35,831 nt of DNA from a virus. The notes below the pieces were generated by a model that ran no database searches, was not told the origin of the DNA, and saw nothing but the letters and a program-made list of their open reading frames with translations. Within the stretch, counting starts at the first letter, position 1. Each line of letters opens with the position of its first letter. The position numbers and the translations under genes are program-made. This document shows, in pieces, positions 30,264-35,831 of this stretch. The stretch lies in the IMG/VR virus record IMGVR_UViG_3300033571_032600, positions 1 to 35,831 of that record; one strand, written 5' to 3'.

Positions 30264-30943
30264 GTTTCGTAGGGAAAGTATTTGTTATAAAATTCCATTA
30301 ATTTTGAAATATCAAAATCTTGTAAATTTTCAATATTTGACAAGTCATAAATATCCTTTTTTATTATTTCTGGAAGTTGTTTGATCCAATTAGAACAAAC
30401 AACATATAAAGGACTAATCTTTTTAAGTATCACATACTTGAGGATATTGCTAGCTTCTTTTTTGTAATTTTCAAATGTATTATCTTGTTTTAAAATATCA
30501 TTTAATGTTTTGGCTGTTTTTTCAAACTCACTAACAACACTGCTTTCAACAAAAGCGTAAACTGCTTTCTCTTGCTTTCTTTTTTGTTTTACCAGATGTT
30601 TCCAAACGACATATCTTGCTTGTGCCTTTTCACCATGCAATATGGATGCATCAACTAATATTCTTTTTCCTTCTGATTGTAGTTTTTTAGCTATTTCTAA
30701 TTGTGCCCTCATATAAAGAATAAATTGAAATCCTTTAAATTCATTTTTTTTATTTGTTACAAATTTCAACATATGTTTAAAAATAATTGTTTTTCTAATA
30801 TCGCCTTTTTTCGCTATTTTGGGGTGTCTGTAATCTGGCAAAAGTTCTCTTGTCAATTTAATCCATACACATGCTAATTGATAAGCCAAGATTTCATCTT
30901 GGGTGAGTTTCAGTTCCAGTGCCATGTGTGGATCGTATTGCAT
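30260..30943 (-). CDS. Unknown helical basic protein
   Basis: 227 residues if started at ATG 30943; an upstream GTG (30976) and a downstream ATG (30925) are alternatives and none has a clear ribosome site. It is helical and Lys-rich (H-L-V-K-Q-K-R-K-Q-E-K), with L-T-Q-D-E-I-L-A-Y-Q-L-A-C-V-W-I-K near the N-terminus. There is no catalytic motif. It is transcribed away from the noncoding region that precedes the polymerase. Confidence 0.6.
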   Translation of the reverse strand: MQYDPHMALELKLTQDEILAYQLACVWIKLTRELLPDYRHPKIAKKGDIRKTIIFKHMLKFVTNKKNEFKGFQFILYMRAQLEIAKKLQSEGKRILVDASILHGEKAQARYVVWKHLVKQKRKQEKAVYAFVESSVVSEFEKTAKTLNDILKQDNTFENYKKEASNILKYVILKKISPLYVVCSNWIKQLPEIIKKDIYDLSNIENLQDFDISKLMEFYNKYFPYET

Positions 30944-30962
30944 TTTTTCATCATAAATGATT

Positions 30963-30989
30963 TGCAAAGAAAACACAACACACTATAAT
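30963..30989 (+). promoter_or_regulatory. Possible sigma-70-like promoter upstream of candidate RNA
   Basis: TTGCAA (30963-30968) and TATAAT (30984-30989) with a 15-bp spacer, in the noncoding gap. The -10 is perfect and the spacer is short. It points toward the structured region at 31085-31340. Confidence 0.35.
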
Positions 30990-31084
30990 GAATTTGTGAT
31001 TTGAGTATGGTGAAGTGTCAACCAGAAAGATGATCATCAAAAGCTGAATGTATATGAATTCAAAATCTAATATATTTGCTTTTG

Positions 31085-31340
31085 GTAAAAACCCGCTGGG
31101 GCGGTACTCCCTGCCAAGCCCATTAGGTAATACGGGAACCTAATGTCCAGCAAAAGATGAGGTGTGCCAACCTTCGCCAAAAACGGCAGGCAGTAGGACT
31201 TCAAACTTCCTACAGAAGTGTTGGTTAAGAATCTTAAAATCGACACATTAAACCCAAGACTAAATCTTGCAAATGTAAGATTTAGCAATAAGGTTTAAAG
31301 AGTTTGGAAGAAACTTATTTAAGTTTTTTTTCTTCCACAC
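31085..31340 (+). ncRNA. Candidate structured noncoding RNA of unknown class
   Basis: In the only gap over 300 bases (30944-31470) there is no convincing gene, but many exact helices. First domain: GCTGG/CCAGC (31095-31099, 31147-31151) closes a three-way junction holding GGCGG/CTGCC (31100-31104, 31111-31115) and CATTAGGT/ACCTAATG (31121-31128, 31138-31145). Second: GCCAAC/GTTGGT (31166-31171, 31220-31225) encloses a GCC/GGC hairpin (31176-31187) and GTAGGA/TCCTAC (31193-31213). Third: TTAAACC/GGTTTAA (31248-31254, 31292-31298) around CTAAATCTT/AAGATTTAG (31260-31268, 31277-31285). Last: GGAAG...CTTCC (31306-31336) with a T-rich bulge, possibly a terminator. Loops are A-rich on the plus strand. 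No tRNA, tmRNA, RNase P or group I intron signature was found. Confidence 0.55.
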
Positions 31341-31470
31341 TCCTTAAGCCTGCCCCCCGGTTTTGCCCAAATTTTCCAAATTAACAAATAAGACAAGACT
31401 TTGCGATTTCGTAGCATGAGTGTGAATTCTGTGGTATTATTTATTTTCAATATCTCTTGAGGATGGCCAT
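31341..31470 (+). promoter_or_regulatory. Leader region of the family A polymerase gene
   Basis: Holds a short C-rich run (31352-31358), then TATTAT (31435-31440) as a possible -10 and TTGAGG (31457-31462) as ribosome site 8 nt before ATG 31471. No gene is seen in it. Replication origin function is possible given its position before replisome genes but no iterons were found. Confidence 0.35.
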
Positions 31471-32787
31471 ATGATTGACTTGGGCAACCTTTCATCTGAG
31501 TTGCTTTCTGCCTGTTCTACAGAACCGCTTATTTTCGTTGATTTAGACCCATCTGATCCAGATACCACCACGATGGTCAATCTGAGCTTAAAACTTAATT
31601 TAAGCGGTGTTAATGGCTTTTCTAAGTCGTTGGTTTTGACTACTGAAAACTATCTTCATGTTTTGAGTCTGTTTGACTCAATATTAACCACTAAGAAAAA
31701 ACCTTTAGTTGGATACAATTTCAAAAACTTATTTTCTTTTTACAGGCGCTTATCAAAGAAGAATCTTTCAGTAAGTAATTTTCTTGATTTGTATTGGTAT
31801 GAATCATACTGCGGTCTGGAATCTTCTCAGGGGAATCTGAAAAAGGCTTTGCAATCTGTTAAGACATTCACTTCCAATAAAGAAGTTTTTTCTTTATATA
31901 AAAATATTTACTCTGATATAATTTCAAAAGTCATACCCGGAATTGAATCATTTTGTTTGATTAATGACGATACTGGTAAGGCGGTGTATTCTAATTACCA
32001 TATAGAGGGTCAAGAGAATGGTAGGCTTTCATGCTCGTGTGACAAAAGGAATGTTTTTAACCCTCATTCGTTGGGGGATGAGAAAAAGCATTTGATTTTT
32101 TATGATATATCATATAAGTATTTTTTGCAATTTGACTATAAAAACATGGAAGTATCTGTGCTGGCTAAATTGTCAGACGATAAAGAGTTAAACAGTATAT
32201 TGTCGGACAATAAAAACGATGTTTACTCCCAGATTTTTTATAGGATCACAAATTTAAAACATCATGATGATTCCAAAAATTTTGGGAAAAAAATGTTTTT
32301 GCCGCTTATATATGGTCAAACCCCAAACGGGTTGGCAAAAAATCTTGATATATCCTTAGATCAAGCGGAAATCTATTACAATTCAGCAAAAAAGATATTC
32401 AAACAAGCTTTTGATTATGTTGAGCAAGCGCAGGCATATGCTCATGAGCATGGTTACGCTGTGGATATTTTTGGTAGAAAAAGGTTCTTTGATTCTGGGG
32501 AGCATTACAAAGCAAGGAATTTCATTGTTCAATCACCATCGGCTTTAATTTGTCTGGAAGCTTTGCTAAAATTGTATAGAAATACGAATGATTTGTTTTC
32601 TTTGGCTTTTCATGTACATGACGGCTATTTTCTTGCGATAAAAAAAGACAAGATTCAAGATGCCTTTTTTGCAGCAAAAAAAATATTGGAAAGCCCAACA
32701 GATTTGATGCCCGGACTTGAATTGCGAGTAAGTGCCAAGGCCGGTTCGAATCTTGAAAAAATGTTTGAAATTGACAATAGAAAGTAG
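31471..32787 (+). CDS. Compact family A DNA polymerase with degenerate exonuclease domain
   Basis: 438 residues, far shorter than Pol I (about 930) or T7 gp5 (704). Polymerase motif A is F-D-Y-K-N-M-E-V (Asp222, Glu227). Motif B is K-N-F-G-K-K-M-F-L-P-L-I-Y-G, aligning Lys269, Lys273, Leu277 and Tyr281 with E. coli Arg754, Lys758, Phe762 and Tyr766. Motif C is H-V-H-D-G with the catalytic Asp384, but Gly385 where Pol I has Glu883. The N-terminal part resembles a 3'-5' exonuclease with lost catalytic residues (V-D-L-D for DxE; N-F-K-N-L for NxxxD). GAGG at 31459-31462. It heads a block with gp41-like helicase, so it may be the replicative enzyme in place of the T4 family B polymerase, or a special-purpose one. 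Confidence 0.9.
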   Translation: MIDLGNLSSELLSACSTEPLIFVDLDPSDPDTTTMVNLSLKLNLSGVNGFSKSLVLTTENYLHVLSLFDSILTTKKKPLVGYNFKNLFSFYRRLSKKNLSVSNFLDLYWYESYCGLESSQGNLKKALQSVKTFTSNKEVFSLYKNIYSDIISKVIPGIESFCLINDDTGKAVYSNYHIEGQENGRLSCSCDKRNVFNPHSLGDEKKHLIFYDISYKYFLQFDYKNMEVSVLAKLSDDKELNSILSDNKNDVYSQIFYRITNLKHHDDSKNFGKKMFLPLIYGQTPNGLAKNLDISLDQAEIYYNSAKKIFKQAFDYVEQAQAYAHEHGYAVDIFGRKRFFDSGEHYKARNFIVQSPSALICLEALLKLYRNTNDLFSLAFHVHDGYFLAIKKDKIQDAFFAAKKILESPTDLMPGLELRVSAKAGSNLEKMFEIDNRK

Positions 32788-32794
32788 GTGTGTT

Positions 32795-33352
32795 TTGAGT
32801 TCTATATACAAAAACTTTCCTATAACATCAGAAGAGTTTGTTTTACTTGATAAGAAGTTTGGCCAATTGTGCTACTATGCTGCTTGGCAATTGACTAGGA
32901 AGAATTCAGCTAATAATCACCAATGTGATTTGGAAGATTTTAAGCAAGAGCTTATGCTAAGTGTTTTGAGGGCTGGGTCATATTATAAACGACAAATTTA
33001 TATTGATAGTTGCTTTGAAACATTATATGCTTCAAAGTTAAGTTTAATAAACAGGAAGATAACAGATCAACTTTTCGACCTTTGGAAAAACAGAACTCGT
33101 CATGGAGCAAATAGGCAGAAGTTTGGAGATCATCAGGAATTTATTTTACAAAAATTGTGCAAGACCAACCTTCATCCAGAAAATGTTCCTGATATAAATA
33201 AAGCTTTGGTGTTTGATACCAAGTTTTTTACTTATTGCAAACAGATCGTCTGGAATGCTCAGCGTAATCTTGGTAAAAAGATCACTAGAGAAAAGCCGAT
33301 CAGAAGTGGGCAAGTAAGTTTGTCAGACCATGATTATCTTGTTTATGGGTGA
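32795..33352 (+). CDS. Possible sigma-region-2-like protein
   Basis: 185 residues if started at TTG 32795, preceded by TAGGTG; the frame continues upstream into the polymerase gene, so the start is uncertain. Residues about 45-80 (C-D-L-E-D-F-K-Q-E-L-M-L-S-V-L-R-A, then I-Y-I-D-S-C-F-E-T-L-Y-A-S-K-L-S-L-I-N-R-K) recall the core-binding and -10 helices of sigma region 2 ('D-x-x-Q-E...R...Y...F'). A later S-L-S-D-H-D-Y-L-V-Y ends it. It lies between polymerase and helicase genes. Alternatives are a replication accessory or clamp-type protein. The match is by eye and weak. Confidence 0.5.
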   Translation: MSSIYKNFPITSEEFVLLDKKFGQLCYYAAWQLTRKNSANNHQCDLEDFKQELMLSVLRAGSYYKRQIYIDSCFETLYASKLSLINRKITDQLFDLWKNRTRHGANRQKFGDHQEFILQKLCKTNLHPENVPDINKALVFDTKFFTYCKQIVWNAQRNLGKKITREKPIRSGQVSLSDHDYLVYG

Positions 33353-33356
33353 ATGA

Positions 33357-34859
33357 ATGAGTGAATTAACTGACAAGGAAGCCGCATTAGTTGATTCACT
33401 TGTAAAAAGTGCTCATAAACCGTCAAAATTTAAATGGGATGACAACTTCCAGAGAAGAATACTTGGTTTAATTCTTACTGATAGTTTCTTTTTAGTACAA
33501 TGTAAGTCATTGATTATACCTGAGTATTTCACAAATGAAGCTCATGTTATAATTTGCAACACTGTTTATGAACATCATGAAAAATACAAATGCATGCCTG
33601 AAAAATTTGTTGTGCAGCAATTGTTTTTAGAGAAACTAAAAGACAAACAAGAATCTGTTGTAATTTATTACAAAAATGAGCTTGAAAACATTTACGAAGC
33701 TTTTGTTCCTTCTCCATCATCAAGAGAAGTGTTGTTAGACAAAATTCTTATTTTTTCAAAAACTCAAGCTTTAAGAATTGCTATGGATTTGTCACAAAAG
33801 GATTTGAAAAAAGATCCTGAAAGTGAGGAAGTTTGGACAAAAATATATGAGCGTTTTCGTGACGCTATGAATATTAATAAAAGTTTTGAAATAGGCTTTG
33901 AATATTTTAAGAACATAGCTGACTTTTTTACAGAACTTGGTAAAGACTTTGATGTCTCTGACAGATTTACAAGTGGATTCAGCAAGATTGATGAATGTTT
34001 GTCAGGTGGTGGTCCGAAAAGAGGGGAAATATTTGCTTGGATAGGCATGCCGGGAAAAGGCAAGTCGCTAAGCTTGGTGAAAGCAGCAGTTGAAAATGTA
34101 AAGCTTGGAAAAAAAGTAATGTATCTGTCCGTTGAGATGGATTGGATCAGTATTTCCAAAAGGTTTACGAGTCAGTTTACTTTACTGCCACATGGTAGTT
34201 TGTTGAATCATAAGAATGAAATTATTGATTTGTTGGATATGGGTGTAAAGGAATTTTCTGATAAAAATCGATTTGTGGTTAAACAGTTTCCATCTGGACA
34301 AATTGATGTAAATGACATAGCTGCATATCTTAATCAACTTGAATTATATGGATTCAGGCCAGATCTGCTGATTGTAGATTATCCGGGTGAAATGAAGGAC
34401 GCTCCGGGTTTACCACAGTGGGAATCAAAATATCGTATCATGCGAGATTTGCGTGGCTTAGCAATTCAAAAGGAAATGTGTGTTTATACTGCGATGCAGC
34501 CGAATAAGAATGCTGCAAGTCTTGGAGAGGCAGAATTTATTGATGAAGGAACAATCGGTGGAAGTTTTGATCAATTCAAACCGCTTGATGGTTTGTGGTC
34601 AATAAATCAGACAAATGATGAAACTGAGGCTGGATATGGTCGTGTGTTTGTGGTAAAACACAGAAATGGCAAGAGTCGTTACAGTTTTACTGTTAAGTAT
34701 GACAAAGAAACTTTGGACATTCGAGAGTGTTCAGAAGGTGCATACAGACTTGCCATGCACAATCTTTCTGAGCAGAAAGCTGGAAACACCAATATAGATG
34801 GTTCTGTTACAAACAAGAATGTTTCAACCCAAGAAGAGGAGATAGATTATGCCGAGTGA
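33357..34859 (+). CDS. 41: Replicative DNA helicase, T4 gp41/DnaB-like
   Basis: 500 residues, close to T4 gp41 (475). The N-terminal collar region (about 1-180) is helical. The RecA-type domain has G-M-P-G-K-G-K-S (230-237, Walker A), M-Y-L-S-V-E-M-D (H1a-type Glu), L-L-I-V-D-Y-P-G-E-M (Walker B), T-A-M-Q-P-N-K (sensor Gln) and V-K-H-R-N-G-K-S-R (arginine finger region). It loads on the lagging strand and unwinds ahead of the polymerase with a primase. The C-terminal 40 residues are a disordered acidic tail. The stop overlaps the UvsY-like start by 11 nt; GAGGAGA within the tail serves the next gene. Confidence 0.93.
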   Translation: MSELTDKEAALVDSLVKSAHKPSKFKWDDNFQRRILGLILTDSFFLVQCKSLIIPEYFTNEAHVIICNTVYEHHEKYKCMPEKFVVQQLFLEKLKDKQESVVIYYKNELENIYEAFVPSPSSREVLLDKILIFSKTQALRIAMDLSQKDLKKDPESEEVWTKIYERFRDAMNINKSFEIGFEYFKNIADFFTELGKDFDVSDRFTSGFSKIDECLSGGGPKRGEIFAWIGMPGKGKSLSLVKAAVENVKLGKKVMYLSVEMDWISISKRFTSQFTLLPHGSLLNHKNEIIDLLDMGVKEFSDKNRFVVKQFPSGQIDVNDIAAYLNQLELYGFRPDLLIVDYPGEMKDAPGLPQWESKYRIMRDLRGLAIQKEMCVYTAMQPNKNAASLGEAEFIDEGTIGGSFDQFKPLDGLWSINQTNDETEAGYGRVFVVKHRNGKSRYSFTVKYDKETLDIRECSEGAYRLAMHNLSEQKAGNTNIDGSVTNKNVSTQEEEIDYAE

Positions 34860-35289
34860 ATCGTTTGCCATCGGTGATCAAAATTTTGAGATAGATGTAG
34901 ACAATTTGAAGTTCAGCGATGCAACATTGAATCAATTTTTTGAAAAAATATCTGGCATTACCGATTATGTTGGTGCAGCTTTGGCAGAAAGCACCAGACA
35001 GCATTCTTTGCTTGAAGCAAAATACAAGCAGGAATACATTAGAAAATTTAAAGAATATAAAGAGGATGGAAAGAGCGATAAAACTTCTGAACTCTATGCA
35101 GAAGGCGATCCAGATGTAGCATTGATTAAAGAGGCAGTAATAAATGCAAAATATGTTAAAGATAGATTGTATGCTCATTTATCTGCATTAAACAATTCAA
35201 GAGATGATGCTCATAATAGAGGTCATATGTTGCGCAAGGAAATGGAAAAGCTTGATATGGAAGTAAGAATGGGCATCGCTGGAATGTAA
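34849..35289 (+). CDS. Putative UvsY-like recombination mediator
   Basis: 146 residues, close to T4 UvsY (137). After an acidic N-terminus (F-E-I-D-V-D-N-L), helices run Y-V-G-A-A-L-A-E, K-Y-K-Q-E-Y-I-R-K-F-K-E-Y. Then comes D-P-D-V-A-L-I-K-E-A-V-I-N-A-K-Y and a final helix with R-G-H-M-L-R-K-E-M. T4 UvsY shows the same plan: K...Y...G, 'D-K-D-V-L-K-V...Y', then R-G-F-A-I-K. UvsY loads UvsX on gp32-covered single strands. No UvsX gene is in the window. Overlap with the helicase gene supports a replication/recombination role. Confidence 0.5.
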   Translation: MPSESFAIGDQNFEIDVDNLKFSDATLNQFFEKISGITDYVGAALAESTRQHSLLEAKYKQEYIRKFKEYKEDGKSDKTSELYAEGDPDVALIKEAVINAKYVKDRLYAHLSALNNSRDDAHNRGHMLRKEMEKLDMEVRMGIAGM

Positions 35290-35301
35290 TGGAGTGCTAT
35301 C

Positions 35302-35831
35302 ATGCGTCTTAAAAGAAATACAGAAAGAGCAGATGGTAAAGTTTACTGGAGTACAAAGATTATAAATGGCGTTAAAAAAGAAGTTTGGATTACCAAAGAA
35401 CAATTTAAAAAATGGAATGCTGGAAGACTGAAATATGTCAGAGATAAAACTTTAGCTTATCATGAGGAGCAGAAAAAGCTTCCTAAAGAAGAGAGAAACT
35501 ATTTTGGAAAATTAGATCCAGTATCTGGTTTATACTTTTGTAAAATATCCTCAAGTGGCAAACCTGTTTTTGTAACATTTGAGAAATTGCAGGAGTACAA
35601 AGCAAGATCCAATATAAGAAAAAAAAGGTATTACCAACGGTGCAAACAATTTGAAAGACCTGCCGTGTATTTGGGTGACAAACACCCAAGTATTGATGGG
35701 TTGTTTGTTAAAAGAATCTGTAACAATAAAGTGTTTTATGGAACATACGAAGAAGCGCAGAAATGCATTCAGTCTTTAAAAAATTCTTATAAAAAGTATA
35801 AGCAAAAACATAAAGATGCTATTAAAATGAG
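35302..35831 (+). CDS. Basic protein of unknown function, cut by the window end
   Basis: GGAG at 35291-35294 precedes ATG 35302; the frame runs 176 residues to the window end without a stop. It is very basic with Trp/Tyr residues and three similar modules of the form G-x-x-Y/F...K/R...F/W-x-T/F-x-E (Y-W-S-T-K-I...W-I-T-K-E-Q-F; Y-F-C-K-I-S...F-V-T-F-E-K-L; F-V-K-R-I-C...F-Y-G-T-Y-E-E-A). Such repeats suggest a DNA-binding array of the AP2 or homing-endonuclease type; an HNH nuclease domain may follow beyond the window. This is a guess. Confidence 0.7.
   Translation, partial: MRLKRNTERADGKVYWSTKIINGVKKEVWITKEQFKKWNAGRLKYVRDKTLAYHEEQKKLPKEERNYFGKLDPVSGLYFCKISSSGKPVFVTFEKLQEYKARSNIRKKRYYQRCKQFERPAVYLGDKHPSIDGLFVKRICNNKVFYGTYEEAQKCIQSLKNSYKKYKQKHKDAIKM

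Noticed and set aside
31067-31288. 73-residue minus-strand open frame across the structured region
   Set aside because: It crosses all the stems, has odd composition, no ribosome site and no protein-like pattern. RNA structure explains the region better.
31085-31340. Group I intron or tRNA-like element in the noncoding gap
   Set aside because: The segment around 31255-31285 resembles the group I 'GACTAAAT' core element, but no matching P7 partner, no exon reading frame on both sides and no intron ORF were found. No cloverleaf with a T-loop was found either.
1-35831. Alternative genetic code or stop-codon recoding
   Set aside because: TAA, TGA and TAG all end well-recognised genes at the expected places, with no in-frame stops inside conserved domains.
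1-35831. CRISPR arrays, integrase or insertion sequences
   Set aside because: No regularly spaced direct repeats of suitable length, no recombinase or transposase motifs and no terminal inverted repeats were seen. The only tandem repeat is the coding one at 25601-25725.
1-35831. Avoidance of GATC
   Set aside because: GATC occurs frequently in genes throughout, so there is no depletion. The phage Dam would protect it anyway.

Overview
This is a stretch of an AT-rich, tightly packed genome of a tailed phage with a contractile tail, built on a distant T4-like plan. The evidence is the combination of T4-type virion genes (tail sheath gp18, tail tube gp19 with a paralogue, gp15-like and gp14-like neck/tail-completion proteins, a gp26-like baseplate or tail-chaperone protein), T4-type replication and recombination genes (gp41-like helicase, Dda, UvsW, gp46/gp47, a UvsY-like protein) and a gp55-like late sigma factor. 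Shine-Dalgarno sites of the AGGAG type and standard use of all three stop codons point to a bacterial host. The host cannot be named from the window. No integrase, tRNA, CRISPR array or insertion sequence was found.

Layout. 1-7391: neck and tail genes on the plus strand (gp14-like, Pro/Gly/Met-rich protein, gp15-like, sheath, tube, second tube), interrupted by a dam methylase on the minus strand. 7383-10483: small, mostly minus-strand genes including the gp55-like sigma, a TPR protein and a four-gene cassette of small unknowns. 10522-12543: gp26-like gene with a likely -1 frameshift extension, then a beta-rich unknown. 12622-15558: a MoxR-type AAA+ ATPase and a partner with a metallopeptidase-like HEALH motif and a VWA domain. 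15536-25449: a long minus-strand operon read as gp47, gp46, nrdB, nrdA, a small Cys-rich gene, full-length CTP synthase, a Pro-rich unknown, a stand-alone class II glutamine amidotransferase and a PD-(D/E)XK nuclease. 25495-30943: small virion-like genes in divergent pairs alternating with Dda and UvsW. 30944-31470: a roughly 0.5 kb gap containing a candidate structured RNA. 31471 to the end: a compact family A DNA polymerase, a possible sigma-like protein, gp41-like helicase, UvsY-like mediator and an unfinished basic protein.

How it works together. RNR and CTP synthase feed nucleotides to a replisome that here includes a family A polymerase. gp46/47, UvsW, Dda and UvsY-like form the recombination-dependent replication set. 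The gp55-like sigma would read TATAAATA-type late boxes, and several such boxes are present. At four genes the box sits exactly 4 nt before the ATG, which suggests near-leaderless late messages. Five scattered genes start with a short amphipathic N-terminus ending in an L/I-x-E-like site, resembling the T4 capsid-targeting propeptide.

Most notable signals: (1) complete absence of CCWGG (CCAGG/CCTGG) by visual scan, with about 40 CCSGG sites, so every Pro-Gly pair uses CCC or CCG; (2) a canonical slippery heptamer and open -1 frame at the end of the gp26-like gene; (3) a multi-helix RNA candidate upstream of the polymerase; (4) box-to-ATG spacing of 4 nt, including two overlapping divergent boxes in a 20-bp gap; (5) the MoxR/VWA pair, each gene preceded by a similar hairpin about 59 nt before its start.
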